From positions 89,930 to 153,929 of the forward strand of contig NZ_BMKS01000003.1 in NCBI RefSeq assembly GCF_014644455.1: 64,000 nt of DNA, read 5' to 3'. Both the position numbers and the translations under genes were made by a program. The number at the start of each line of letters is the position of its first letter. Positions within the stretch are counted from its first letter, which is position 1. This DNA is from Caldovatus sediminis (GTDB taxonomy: Bacteria > Pseudomonadota > Alphaproteobacteria > Acetobacterales > Acetobacteraceae). Shown here one piece after another: positions 16,922-27,468 of this stretch. Under the pieces are notes generated by a model. The model ran no database searches, had not been told where the DNA came from, and saw nothing but the letters and a program-made list of their open reading frames with translations.

Positions 16922-17566
16922 ATGTCCGCCCCCATGACCGGTCCCGATTCGCGCGGTCGGCGCGCCCTGCTCGGCATCGCCGCCCTTCTCGTTGCGCCTT
17001 CCCTCGCCCGGCCCGCGCGCGCGCAGGCCGGCGAGCCGACGGCGGTGGTCGAGCGGTTCCACGCCGTGCTGCTCGAGGTGATGCGCGACGCGCGGCGCCT
17101 CGGCCCGCGCGGGCGCGAGCAGCGCCTGCGGCCGGCGATGGAAGCGGCCTTCGACCTGCCCGCGATGGCGCGCATCGCCGTCGGCCCCGCCTGGACCCGC
17201 ATGGCGCCGGAGCAGCAGGCCGCGATCGTCGCGGCCTTCACCGACTGGTCCGTCGCCAGCTATGCTGCCCGCTTCGACGGCTATTCCGGCGAGACCTTCA
17301 CCACGCTCGGCGAGACGGAGCTGCGCACCGGCGACCGCCTGGTGCGCACGACCCTGAACCGGACCGACGGCGAGCCGGTGCAGCTCAACTACCTGATGCG
17401 CCGGTCGGCGACGGAGGACTGGAGGATCGTGGACATCTACCTGACCGGCGCGATCAGCGAGCTCGCCTCGCGCCGCGCCGAGTTCACCACGATCCTGCGC
17501 GAGGGCGGGCCCGAGCGGCTGGCCGCCGAGCTACGCCGCCGCAGCGCGGCGCTGCTGAGCGGCTGA
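16922..17566 (+). CDS. hpnM: MlaC-family periplasmic protein HpnM
   Basis: About 214 residues. The N-terminus 'RGRRALLGIAALLVAPSLA' looks like a signal peptide with a twin-arginine flavour, ending at an Ala-x-Ala-type site ('PARAQA'). The mature part is an MlaC/Ttg2D domain ('FDLPAMARIAVGPAWTRM', 'LRTGDRLVRTTLNRTDGEP', 'WRIVDIYLTGAIS'), the soluble lipid carrier of the Mla intermembrane system. HpnM versions are linked to hopanoid clusters. The start is ATG 16922 or 16934. Its last 130 bases overlap the 3' end of mlaA on the opposite strand, placing both Mla-like lipid-trafficking components side by side. Confidence 0.88.
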   Translation: MSAPMTGPDSRGRRALLGIAALLVAPSLARPARAQAGEPTAVVERFHAVLLEVMRDARRLGPRGREQRLRPAMEAAFDLPAMARIAVGPAWTRMAPEQQAAIVAAFTDWSVASYAARFDGYSGETFTTLGETELRTGDRLVRTTLNRTDGEPVQLNYLMRRSATEDWRIVDIYLTGAISELASRRAEFTTILREGGPERLAAELRRRSAALLSG

Positions 17567-18429
17567 GCGCCGCCGGGAGCGGCGGCGGCGCCGGGCGGCG
17601 GGGCGGCCGCGCGCGGGTCGCCGGAGGCGGGCGGTTCGGCCGGGGCGGCGGCGCCGGGATCCTGCAGCACGTCGAGGCCCTCGTTGGGCTCGGCGGCGCC
17701 GACGATGGCGCTGCGCAGCTCGGCCGCCCGGCGCTGGCGCCAGACGCTGCGCAGCCGCGCGTAGAAGTCGAGCGACTCCCGGCGCAGCGCGTCGAGCGAT
17801 TCGATGTTCTGCTCGCGCAGGTCGATGCCGGCCACGACGCCGCGGCCGATGTTCGCCTCGAACGGGATCAGCCAGTTGAGCGGGTTGAGGAAGCCGTCGC
17901 CGACCAGCCCGATCGTGTCGCGGACGGTGGAGGGACCGGCGATGGGCAGGACGAGGTAGGGCGAATCCGCGATGCCCCAGACGTAGAGCGTTTGGCCGAA
18001 ATCGCCGGTGCGCCGCGCGATGCCCCAGTCGGTCGCGACGTCGAACAGGCCTCCCAGCCCGGCCGTCGAGTTGAAGACGAAGCGCAGCGTGGTGTGGCCG
18101 GCATCCTCCAGCCGGCCCTGGAGGAGGTTGTTCGCAAGGACACGCGGCTCCTCCAGGTTCTCGAGGAACCGGCGGATGCGCACGCGCGCGAACTCCGGCA
18201 CCGCGGCCCGGTAGGCCCTGGCGACCGGCAGGATCACCGCGTCGTCCAGGGCGAGGTTGAAGTCGAACACCTCGCGGTTCAGGGCCTCGTTCGGGTCGCC
18301 GGGATCGGTCGGCTCGAACGCTTCGGGGCCGTTCGCGCCGGCCGTGGCGCAGGCGGCGAGCGGGGCGAGAAGAAGGAGGAGGGGCAGCAGCCTGCGGAGC
18401 AGGCCCTGGCGGAATCGGGCGGAGCGCAT
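17437..18429 (-). CDS. mlaA: MlaA/VacJ-family outer-membrane lipoprotein
   Basis: 330 residues. The N-terminal lipobox 'LLAPLAAC' marks an outer-membrane lipoprotein. The MlaA domain follows: 'DPNEALNREVFDFNLALD', 'FLENLEEPRVLANNLLQGRL', 'FVFNSTAGLGGLFDVATDWG' and 'LVLPIAGPSTVRDTIGL'. In E. coli MlaA removes phospholipids from the outer leaflet and passes them to MlaC. After about residue 250 the protein becomes a low-complexity Pro/Ala tail, and its last 43 residues are encoded antisense to hpnM, so the functional domain likely ends before the overlap. Confidence 0.92.
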   Translation of the reverse strand: MRSARFRQGLLRRLLPLLLLLAPLAACATAGANGPEAFEPTDPGDPNEALNREVFDFNLALDDAVILPVARAYRAAVPEFARVRIRRFLENLEEPRVLANNLLQGRLEDAGHTTLRFVFNSTAGLGGLFDVATDWGIARRTGDFGQTLYVWGIADSPYLVLPIAGPSTVRDTIGLVGDGFLNPLNWLIPFEANIGRGVVAGIDLREQNIESLDALRRESLDFYARLRSVWRQRRAAELRSAIVGAAEPNEGLDVLQDPGAAAPAEPPASGDPRAAAPPPGAAAAPGGAQPLSSAALRRRSSAASRSGPPSRRIVVNSARREASSLIAPVR

Positions 18430-18706
18430 CTTTTCACCATACCGGATCAGGCCCAGGGGCCGGCACCCGCGAAATCACGTCGAGGCAGACAGAAACGCGC
18501 AAAAAGCCTGCACCGAAGAGCGCGCGGCATGCTTAACGGGGCCATGCAGCCGCCGCGGAGCTGCTTCCGGACGCACGCGGAGGGGGCGGGAGGCACGCCC
18601 CGCCATTCCGAACTCAGGTGCCGGCCACCGGGTCCGCTCCCGCTCCGGCGAATGCGATCCGCCCGCCCTTCCCGCAACCCCGTCTGCTGGGCTAGAGGGC
18701 GCATCC
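18430..18706. other. Divergent intergenic region, mlaA / csaA
   Basis: 277 bp separating the diverging mlaA and csaA genes. The part at about 18470-18540 is less GC-rich than its surroundings and is the likeliest place for the mlaA promoter. On the mlaA side, a GGTGAAAAG just before the ATG can act as ribosome-binding site. No consensus promoter, RNA gene or ORF with family resemblance was recognised. Confidence 0.4.
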
Positions 18707-19048
18707 ATGGCCGGCCAGATCACCATCGAGGAGTTCGAGCGGGTCGAGATGCGCGTCGGCACCATCGTCGACGCCCAGCCCTTCCCCGGGGCGCGCAAGC
18801 CGGCGATCAAGCTCTGGGTGGATTTCGGCGGGGCGACCGGCGTGAAGCGCAGTTCGGCCCAGCTCACCGACCACTACACGCCCGACCGGCTCATCGGGCG
18901 GCAGGTGGTGGCGGTGGTGAACTTCCCGCCGCGGCGCATCGCCGGCTTCGAGAGCGAGGTGCTGGTGCTCGGCCTGCCGGACGAGAACGGCGCGGTGGTG
19001 CTGCTCCGTCCCGACTTCAAGGTGCCCGACGGCGGGCGAGTGTACTGA
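18707..19048 (+). CDS. csaA: CsaA-type tRNA-binding-domain protein
   Basis: 113 residues forming a single EMAP-II/Arc1p-like OB fold: '[20 protein letters not shown]', '[12 protein letters not shown]', '[19 protein letters not shown]' and '[14 protein letters not shown]'. Length and sequence fit CsaA, a small dimeric protein described as an export-related chaperone in Bacillus and able to bind tRNA. Its role in proteobacteria is unproven. ATG 18707 starts directly at the fold, and gpt follows after 13 bp, so the two are likely co-transcribed. Confidence 0.9.
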   Translation: MAGQITIEEFERVEMRVGTIVDAQPFPGARKPAIKLWVDFGGATGVKRSSAQLTDHYTPDRLIGRQVVAVVNFPPRRIAGFESEVLVLGLPDENGAVVLLRPDFKVPDGGRVY

Positions 19049-19061
19049 GCCGCGGCGCCGC

Positions 19062-19556
19062 ATGACCTCGCCGCGCTACTACACTGTCACCTGGGACCAG
19101 TTGCACCGGGATTCGAAGGCCCTGGCCTGGCGCCTGGTCGGCCTTGGGCCGTTCACCGGGATCGTGGCGATCACGCGCGGCGGGCTGATCCCGGCGGCGA
19201 TCGTGGCGCGCGAGCTGGAGTGCCGCGTCATCGAGACGGTCTCGATCCTGACCTACGAGGAAGAGGAGCGGGGCGAGCCGCGCGTGGCCAAGCTGCCCGC
19301 GGCCGCCGGGGACGGCACGGGCTGGCTGCTGGTGGACGACCTGGTGGACACCGGCGGCACCGCGCGGGTGGTCCGCGCGCTGCTGCCGAAGGCGCATTTC
19401 GCGACCGTCTACGCGAAGCCGCTAGGACGGCCGCTGGTGGACACCTTCATCACCGAGGTCAGCCAGGACACCTGGATCCTGTTCCCCTGGGACACCGAGC
19501 CGCAATTCATTGCGCCGATCGCGAAGGCGCACGCAAGCGGGGGCAACGCCGCATAG
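19062..19556 (+). CDS. gpt: Xanthine(-guanine) phosphoribosyltransferase
   Basis: 164 residues. A type I phosphoribosyltransferase that salvages xanthine/guanine to XMP/GMP using PRPP. The PRPP-binding loop is '[18 protein letters not shown]', the flexible-loop and base-recognition parts are '[18 protein letters not shown]' and '[14 protein letters not shown]'. The size and the W-D-T region match bacterial Gpt rather than Hpt. It fits the purine theme of the neighbourhood, with guaB and guaA 3-8 kb downstream. Confidence 0.92.
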   Translation: MTSPRYYTVTWDQLHRDSKALAWRLVGLGPFTGIVAITRGGLIPAAIVARELECRVIETVSILTYEEEERGEPRVAKLPAAAGDGTGWLLVDDLVDTGGTARVVRALLPKAHFATVYAKPLGRPLVDTFITEVSQDTWILFPWDTEPQFIAPIAKAHASGGNAA

Positions 19557-19660
19557 GGCGCGGGGGGCGGCGGACCGCTCCCGGTCAGGGGCAACGGCGC
19601 CTCGGCCGGCCCGGAGGGGCCGCAGCGGCGCATCGGTCGCGGAGTGGCGGCGCGGGGAAG

Positions 19661-19734
19661 TGGCTGGGGGACCTGGATTCGAACCAGGGCTGACCGGTCC
19701 AGAGCCGGTAGTTCTACCGCTAAACTATCCCCCA
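19661..19734 (-). tRNA. tRNA-Gln (anticodon CTG)
   Basis: Read on the minus strand, the 74 bases fold as a cloverleaf. The acceptor stem pairs TGGGGGA with TCCCCCA, followed by discriminator G and an encoded CCA. The anticodon stem ACCGG/CCGGT closes the loop CTCTGGA with anticodon CTG, read as glutamine (CAG). The T arm is CCTGG-TTCGAAT-CCAGG. An acceptor beginning with an unpaired-looking T-A closing pair is typical of bacterial tRNA-Gln. No integrase or repeated tRNA end is seen nearby, so there is no sign of use as an attachment site. Confidence 0.95.
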
Positions 19735-20011
19735 AGCGGATCGGCGCGCGCCACCCGACACGGCGGTTCGGCCGATGCCCGCTAGCTAGCGCGCGCGGGC
19801 CGCCGAAGCAAGCCGCGGGCGGGGGCCAGGCGGGCGCAGGACCGCGGCGACGGCACGCAACGGCCGGATGGCGCGCCGGTCCTGCACGGCCCGTCGCGCG
19901 TTCCCCGGGCCGGGGGCCGGGCCGTTCGGCCTCCTCGAATCCGCTTGCCGCTCCGCCCACATAGCCGGATCATCAGACGTCCGCCCCTACGGAGCGGACC
20001 GGACGCCCGAG
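19735..20011. other. Non-coding region between tRNA-Gln and ppx/gppA
   Basis: 277 bp of GC-rich sequence containing the tRNA-Gln promoter (minus strand) and the leader of the ppx/gppA gene (plus strand). In-frame ORFs here have no family features. Nothing else recognisable was found. Confidence 0.4.
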
Positions 20012-21223
20012 ATGCCCGACGATTCCGCATTCGCCGCGGCCGAAGCCGCCGCGGCGGCCGTCTCCGCCGACCCGCCGCCATCGCCGCCGGCGCGGGTGGG
20101 GACGGGCCCGCATGGGCCATGGGGCGGCGGCGGGCTGGCCCCGGCCTTCGCGGCGCTCGACCTCGGCACCAACAACTGCCGGCTGCTGATCGGGGCGCCC
20201 GGGCCGGCCGGCGGGTTCCGCGTGCTCGACGGCTTCAGCCGGATCGTGCGGCTCGGCGAGGGCCTCGCGGCCACCGGGCGGCTGTCCGAGGCGGCGATGG
20301 GGCGGGCCCTCGCGGCGCTGCGCGCCTGCGCGGAGAAGCTGGCGCGGCGGCCGGTGCGGAGGCTCCAGGCGGTCGCCACCGAGGCCTGCCGCCGCGCCAC
20401 CAACGGCCCCGCCTTCCTCGCCCGCGTCGAGGCGGAGACCGGCCTCCGGCTGCGCATCATCTCCGCGCGCGAGGAGGCCGAGCTGGCGATGGAGTCCTGC
20501 GCCCCGCTGCTCGAGCCCGGGGACCGCAGGGCGCTCCTGTTCGACATCGGCGGGGGCAGCACGGAGATCGCCTGGATCCGGGTGCGCCCGCCACGCGAGC
20601 GCGGGGGGCGGCCGGAGCACCAGAATGCGGCCGGGATACCGGAGCTGATCGGATACCTCTCCCTGCCGCTCGGCGTCGTCACCCTGGCCGAGCGGGCCGG
20701 CCTTTCCTGCTTCTCGGAGCGCGGCTTCCTCGCCGTGGTCGAGGAGGTCGCGGCCCACTTCGCCGCCTTCGACCGGGTGCACTGCATCGGGCAGGAGATC
20801 CGCGCCGGCGGGGTGCGGCTGATGGGCACCTCCGGCACCGTGACCACGCTGGCCGGCGTGGCGCTGGCGCTGCCGCGCTACCGCCGGCCGCTGGTGGACG
20901 GCCAGACCCTCGACTGCGAGGCGGCCGACGCGGCACTCGCCGACCTGTTCGCGCTGGGGCGCGAGGGGCTGGCAGCGCACCCCTGCGTCGGGCCGGAGCG
21001 GGTGGAATTCGTGCTGCCGGGCTGCGCGGTCTATGCGGCGATCCGCCAGGTCTGGCCGGCGCCCCGGCTGACGGTGGCCGATCGCGGCCTGCGCGAGGGG
21101 ATGCTGATGCGCATGATCCGCGCCGACCGGGCCGCGGCGCGATCGGCGCGATGGCGCCACCAAGCGGCCGAGGGCGCTGCCGCCGGGGTGGCGGCGCTGT
21201 TCGCCGCGCCGGGCCGCGCCTGA
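20012..21223 (+). CDS. Ppx/GppA-family exopolyphosphatase/guanosine pentaphosphatase
   Basis: About 403 residues. The ASKHA-fold phosphate loops are clear: 'FAALDLGTNNCRLLIG' (about residue 47), 'ALLFDIGGGSTEIAWI' (about residue 175) and 'MGTSGTVTTLAGVAL'. The family hydrolyses polyphosphate and/or pppGpp. This is the shorter two-domain form common in alphaproteobacteria, without the C-terminal HD-like domain of E. coli Ppx. ATG 20012 is chosen; the frame is open further upstream, but that part is Arg/Gly-rich. rlmE follows after 20 bp on the same strand. Confidence 0.9.
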   Translation: MPDDSAFAAAEAAAAAVSADPPPSPPARVGTGPHGPWGGGGLAPAFAALDLGTNNCRLLIGAPGPAGGFRVLDGFSRIVRLGEGLAATGRLSEAAMGRALAALRACAEKLARRPVRRLQAVATEACRRATNGPAFLARVEAETGLRLRIISAREEAELAMESCAPLLEPGDRRALLFDIGGGSTEIAWIRVRPPRERGGRPEHQNAAGIPELIGYLSLPLGVVTLAERAGLSCFSERGFLAVVEEVAAHFAAFDRVHCIGQEIRAGGVRLMGTSGTVTTLAGVALALPRYRRPLVDGQTLDCEAADAALADLFALGREGLAAHPCVGPERVEFVLPGCAVYAAIRQVWPAPRLTVADRGLREGMLMRMIRADRAAARSARWRHQAAEGAAAGVAALFAAPGRA

Positions 21224-21243
21224 CGCGTCGGGGGGGCCGCGCC

Positions 21244-23539
<2,296 letters not shown>

Positions 23540-23556
23540 CGGGGCCGCCGTCCCCT

Positions 23557-23578
23557 CCGCCGCGCCGGCGCGCGGCGG
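23557..23578 (+). terminator. Hairpin after guaB, candidate terminator
   Basis: A perfect 9-bp inverted repeat (23557-23565 with 23570-23578) around a four-base loop, all G/C, 17 bp after the guaB stop and followed only by TT. The stem is strong, but there is no real T tract, so it may be an attenuated or Rho-assisted terminator. Confidence 0.45.
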
Positions 23579-23654
23579 TTGAGCCGCCGGCCCGGATCGC
23601 CGACACTCCACCCTCGCCAAGCCAGCACGGCGGAGCAACGCGAGGGAACGCGCC

Positions 23655-24740
23655 ATGGATTTCGGCCACTTCAACCTGATGAGCTACCGCACGCCCGGCA
23701 CGCCCACCCGGCAGCTCGTGGACAACGAGGTCGAGCAGGTGAAGCTCGCCGAGCAGGCCGGCTTCTCCACCGCCTGGATCGCCGAGCACCACTTCTCGAA
23801 CTACTGCGCCAGCCCCTCGCCGCTGATGATGCTCGCCCGCCTCGCCGGCGAGACGACGACGATCCGCCTCGGCACCGCCGTCGTCGTCGTGCCGCTCTAC
23901 CACCCCGCGCGCCTGCTCGCCGAGATCGGGCTGGTGGATTCCATGACGCACGGGCGCCTCGTCCTCGGCGTCGGCAGCGGCTACCAGCCCTACGAGTTCG
24001 ACCGCTTCGGGGAGGACCTGAGGAACTCGGTGCCCAAGGTGATCGAGTTCATGCGGATGCTGGAGCTCGCCTTCGGTCAGGAGACCTTCTCCTTCGAGGG
24101 CGAGCACTACCGCATGCCGGAGACGCACATCGCCTCCCGCACCGTGAACAACCGCATCCCCGAGGTCTGGGTCGCCGGCGACAATCCGGACCTGCACCGC
24201 CTGGCGGCGCGCAAGGGCTACGGCGTGATGGTCACGCCGCGCCACTTCACGCCCGAGCTGCTCGCCAGGGCGCGCGACCGCTTCGCCGCCTCCTGGACCG
24301 CCGAGGGGCGCGACCCGCGCGGCATGCGCTTCGCCGTCTCGCGCCACGTCTGCGTCACCGACAGCCGCGAGGAGGTGATGCGCTTCGTCGAGCACTCGCG
24401 CTCCCAGGTCCGCCTGTCGCAGAGCCTGCGCCGGCGCGAGGAGCTGATGCAGGGCGCGATGCTGGTCGAGAAGCCCTACGAGAACGAGCCGACGCTCGAG
24501 CAGATGGCCGACAACCTCCTCGTCGGCAGCCCGGAGGTGGTCGCCGAGCGCATCGCGCGGGAGATCCGCATCGCCCGGCCCGACCATTACCTGATGAACT
24601 TCAGCCCCGGCGGCTCCGACCAGGCGACCGCGCTGCGCTCGATCGAGCGCTTCGCGACGGAGGTGCGGCCGCTGCTCGAGAAGGCGCTCGGCCCTCTCGA
24701 CCGCCTCGGCGCCGGCGCCCCGGCCCCGGCCGCGGAGTGA
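23655..24740 (+). CDS. LLM-class flavin-dependent oxidoreductase (luciferase-like monooxygenase)
   Basis: 361 residues with a bacterial-luciferase-like TIM barrel: 'NEVEQVKLAEQAGFSTAWIA', 'EHHFSNYCASPSPLMMLARL', 'IRLGTAVVVVPLYHPARLLA' and 'GRLVLGVGSGYQPYEFDRFG'. Members use reduced flavin (FMNH2 or F420) to oxidise varied small molecules; the substrate is not indicated. GAGGGAA six bases before ATG 23655 is a good ribosome-binding site. It sits with a HAD dehalogenase-like gene between guaB and guaA, but shares no obvious pathway with them. Confidence 0.88.
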   Translation: MDFGHFNLMSYRTPGTPTRQLVDNEVEQVKLAEQAGFSTAWIAEHHFSNYCASPSPLMMLARLAGETTTIRLGTAVVVVPLYHPARLLAEIGLVDSMTHGRLVLGVGSGYQPYEFDRFGEDLRNSVPKVIEFMRMLELAFGQETFSFEGEHYRMPETHIASRTVNNRIPEVWVAGDNPDLHRLAARKGYGVMVTPRHFTPELLARARDRFAASWTAEGRDPRGMRFAVSRHVCVTDSREEVMRFVEHSRSQVRLSQSLRRREELMQGAMLVEKPYENEPTLEQMADNLLVGSPEVVAERIAREIRIARPDHYLMNFSPGGSDQATALRSIERFATEVRPLLEKALGPLDRLGAGAPAPAAE

Positions 24741-24812
24741 CGCCGCGCACGCGGCGGCGAGGGCCGGCGCGCGGCCCTGGCCCCGCGCCGCGGCGGCGGG
24801 CATGATCCGGCC

Positions 24813-25511
24813 ATGGCCGCCCCGCCTCGCCCCGCCGCCGTGATCTTCGATGCCTACGGCACGCTGCTCGACGTGCAGGCGCCGGTGGCGCGTCACGCGG
24901 CGCGCTTCGGGCCGCGCTGGCGCGAGGTCGCCGCGGCCTGGCGGCAGAAGCAGCTCGAATACACCTGGGTGCGCAGCCTGACGGGGCCCCAGCACCACGA
25001 GGACTTCTTCCTCTGCACCCGCGACGCGCTGGACTACGTCCTGGCCCGGCATGGCATCGCCGATCCGGCGCTGCGCGAGGACCTGCTGCGGGCCTACCGC
25101 CGGCCGGACGCCTTTCCGGAGGCGAGGGCGACGCTCGAGGCGCTGCGCGCGGCGGGCGTGCCGGCCGCGATCCTCTCCAACGGCACGCCCGGCATGCTCG
25201 CCGAGGCCTGCGAGGCGGCCGGGATCGCCGGGCTGCTCGATGCGGTCCTGAGCGTCGAGGAGGTCGGCGTGTTCAAGCCCGATCCGCGCGTCTATCGCCT
25301 CGCCGCGCGGCATTTCGGCGAGGCGCCCGAGGCGATGGCCTTCGTCTCCGCCAACGCCTGGGACGCCCAGGCGGCGCTCGCCAACGGCTTCGGCGCGGTG
25401 CGCGTCAACCGCGCCGGCGAGCCCGACGAGTACGGGCTGCGCGAGGCGGGCGTGCCGGAGATTCCCGACCTCGCCCCGCTGCCCGCGCTGCTGCGCCTCG
25501 GCGCGACGTGA
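24813..25511 (+). CDS. Haloacid dehalogenase, type II (L-2-haloacid dehalogenase-like)
   Basis: 232 residues. HAD motif I is 'VIFDAYGTLLDV' with the nucleophile Asp, motif II 'AAILSNGTPGML', motif III 'VGVFKPDPRVYRLAARH' and motif IV 'AFVSANAWDAQAALANGFG'. The 'S-A-N-x-W-D' block and 'RVNR' are characteristic of L-2-haloacid dehalogenases, which release halide from 2-haloalkanoic acids; a different hydrolytic role is possible. The stop codon overlaps the GTG start of the RsmB-like gene (GTGA). Confidence 0.88.
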   Translation: MAAPPRPAAVIFDAYGTLLDVQAPVARHAARFGPRWREVAAAWRQKQLEYTWVRSLTGPQHHEDFFLCTRDALDYVLARHGIADPALREDLLRAYRRPDAFPEARATLEALRAAGVPAAILSNGTPGMLAEACEAAGIAGLLDAVLSVEEVGVFKPDPRVYRLAARHFGEAPEAMAFVSANAWDAQAALANGFGAVRVNRAGEPDEYGLREAGVPEIPDLAPLPALLRLGAT

Positions 25512-26830
25512 CGCCCGCCGCGCGGATCGCGGCCGCGATCGAGCTGCTCGCCGCCGTCGAGGCGGAGCCGCGGCGGCCGGCGGACGCGATCGCCAACGAC
25601 TTCTTCCGCGCCCGCCGCTTCATCGGCGCCTCCGACCGCCGCGCCGTCGCCGAGCGCGCCTGGGGCACGATCCGCCAGCGCCTGCGGCTCGACTGGTGGC
25701 TGGCCCGCGCCGGCGCCCCGGCGGCGACGCCGCGGCTGCTGATCGGCGCGCATCTGCTGCTGGCGGAGGGCTGGGACCTGGACGGCCTCGGCCGCGGCGC
25801 CTTCCCCGGCGGGCGCTTCGCCGCCGCGCCGCTCGCGCCGGAGGAGCGGCGCGTGCTGGCGCGCCTCGCCGGGCAGGCGCTGCGCCATCCGGAGATGCCG
25901 GAGCACGTCGCGCTCAACGTCCCGGAATGGCTGCTGCCGCGCCTGCGTGCGCGCTTCGGCGACGACCTTCCCGCCGAGGCCGCGGCGATGGAACGCCCGG
26001 CGCCGCTCGACCTGCGGGTGAACCTGCTGCGCGCGACGCGCGACGAGGCCGCCGCGGCCCTCGCCGCGGAAGGCGTGGAGGCGAGGCCGACGCCCTGGTC
26101 CCCCTGGGGCCTGCGCGTCGCCGGCCGCCGGCCCGTCACCGGCACCCGCGCCTTCCGCGAGGGGCTGGTCGAGATCCAGGACGAGGGCAGCCAGATCGTC
26201 GCGCTGCTCGCCGACGCGCGGCCGGGGCTCAGGGTCTGCGACTACTGCGCCGGGGCGGGGGGCAAGACGCTCGCCATGGCGGCGGCGATGGGCAACAAGG
26301 GCCGCATCGTCGCCTGCGACGTCTCGGCGCCGCGCCTGGAAGGGGCGGTGCGCCGCCTCCGCCGGGCCGGGGTGGACAACGCCGAGCGGCACCTGCTGGT
26401 CCCCGGCGACCGCTGGGCGAAGCGCCGCGCCGGCCAGTTCGACCGGGTGCTGGTGGACGCGCCCTGCACGGGAACGGGGACCTGGCGGCGCAACCCGGAC
26501 GCCCGGCTCCGCACCCTCCCGGACGACCTTGCGGAGCTGACGGCGCGCCAGCGGGAGATTCTCGCCGCCGCAGCGGAACTTGTTCGCCCGGGCGGCCGTC
26601 TGATCTACGCTACCTGCTCGGTGCTGCCCGAGGAGGACGAGGGGCAGATGCAGGCGTTCACGGCCGCCCGTGACGATTTCGCACCGATCCCGCCGCGCGA
26701 CCTCTGGCCGCGCCTCGCGGGCGAGGCCGCGCCCTTCCCGGGCGGCGAGGCGCCGTGGCTGCTCCTCACGCCGCACCGCCACGGCACCGACGGGTTCTTC
26801 GTCGCGGTGCTGGAGCGTCGCGCGCCATGA
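25508..26830 (+). CDS. RsmB/NOP-family RNA (cytosine-C5)-methyltransferase
   Basis: 440 residues. An N-terminal NusB-like helical region precedes the methyltransferase: 'FREGLVEIQDEGSQIVALL', SAM site 'VCDYCAGAGGKTLAMAAAMG', the catalytic pair of cysteines in 'VDAPCTGTGTWRRNPD' and 'LIYATCSVLPEEDE'. This is the RsmB/NSUN fold that methylates C5 of cytosine in rRNA (C967 of 16S for E. coli RsmB); the exact site is not assigned. It begins with GTG overlapping the dehalogenase stop and ends in a 4-bp overlap with a GNAT gene. Confidence 0.92.
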   Translation: MTPAARIAAAIELLAAVEAEPRRPADAIANDFFRARRFIGASDRRAVAERAWGTIRQRLRLDWWLARAGAPAATPRLLIGAHLLLAEGWDLDGLGRGAFPGGRFAAAPLAPEERRVLARLAGQALRHPEMPEHVALNVPEWLLPRLRARFGDDLPAEAAAMERPAPLDLRVNLLRATRDEAAAALAAEGVEARPTPWSPWGLRVAGRRPVTGTRAFREGLVEIQDEGSQIVALLADARPGLRVCDYCAGAGGKTLAMAAAMGNKGRIVACDVSAPRLEGAVRRLRRAGVDNAERHLLVPGDRWAKRRAGQFDRVLVDAPCTGTGTWRRNPDARLRTLPDDLAELTARQREILAAAAELVRPGGRLIYATCSVLPEEDEGQMQAFTAARDDFAPIPPRDLWPRLAGEAAPFPGGEAPWLLLTPHRHGTDGFFVAVLERRAP

Positions 26831-27423
26831 CCCACACCGGCTCCGCCACCACCATCTGCATCCGCCGCGCCCGCCCCGCCGACGCCGCCGCGATCGGCGC
26901 GGTGCATGCGGAGACCTGGCGCAACACCTATGCCGGGGTGCTGCCCGACGCCTACCTCGCCGCGCTCTGCGCCCGTCGCCTCGGCTGCGCCTACGAGCGG
27001 GCGATCCTCGACCGGGCCGACGGGCACGCCGTGTTCGTCGCCGTCGCCTCCGGGGCGGCGGGCGGACAGGGCGGCGAGCCGCCCGCGGTGGTGGGGTTCG
27101 CCTCCGGCGGGCGCTCGCGCCGCCCGGCGCTGGCCGAGGGCGAGATCGAGACGCTCTACCTGCTCGAGGACTTCCGCGAGCGCGGGGCGGGGCGGCGGCT
27201 GATGCGGGCGATGGCCGCGCACCTCAAGGCGATCGGCTGCCGTTCCGTCATGCTCTGGGTGCTGCGCGACAACCCGACGCGCTGGTTCTACGGGCGGCTC
27301 GGCGGCCGCCTCGCGGCGCGCGAGGTGATCCGCTTCGCCGGGCGCGAGGTGGAGCAGAACGCGATGGTGTGGGACCCGATCGAGTCGCTGCTCGCCGCCA
27401 CCGCCCCGGCGCCGGAACGGTAG
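26827..27423 (+). CDS. GNAT-family N-acetyltransferase
   Basis: About 198 residues. The acetyl-CoA-binding motif A is 'IETLYLLEDFRERGAGRRLM' (R-x-x-G-x-G/A), followed by 'SVMLWVLRDNPTRWFYGRLG', a typical GNAT beta-bulge and tail. The N-terminal 'RRARPADAAAIGAVHAETWR' is the family start. The acetylated substrate is unknown. ATG 26827 overlaps the upstream stop (ATGA); the frame extends to 26755, but those residues are antisense-like and Arg/Pro-rich. Confidence 0.9.
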   Translation: MTHTGSATTICIRRARPADAAAIGAVHAETWRNTYAGVLPDAYLAALCARRLGCAYERAILDRADGHAVFVAVASGAAGGQGGEPPAVVGFASGGRSRRPALAEGEIETLYLLEDFRERGAGRRLMRAMAAHLKAIGCRSVMLWVLRDNPTRWFYGRLGGRLAAREVIRFAGREVEQNAMVWDPIESLLAATAPAPER

Positions 27424-27468
27424 GCGCCAGCGGCTTGCGCCGCGCGGCCGGTTGTGCTGGAAGCCGCC

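Noticed and set aside
19661-19734. tRNA-Gln as an integration (att) site
   Set aside because: No integrase, no repeated 3' tRNA fragment and only housekeeping genes on both sides.
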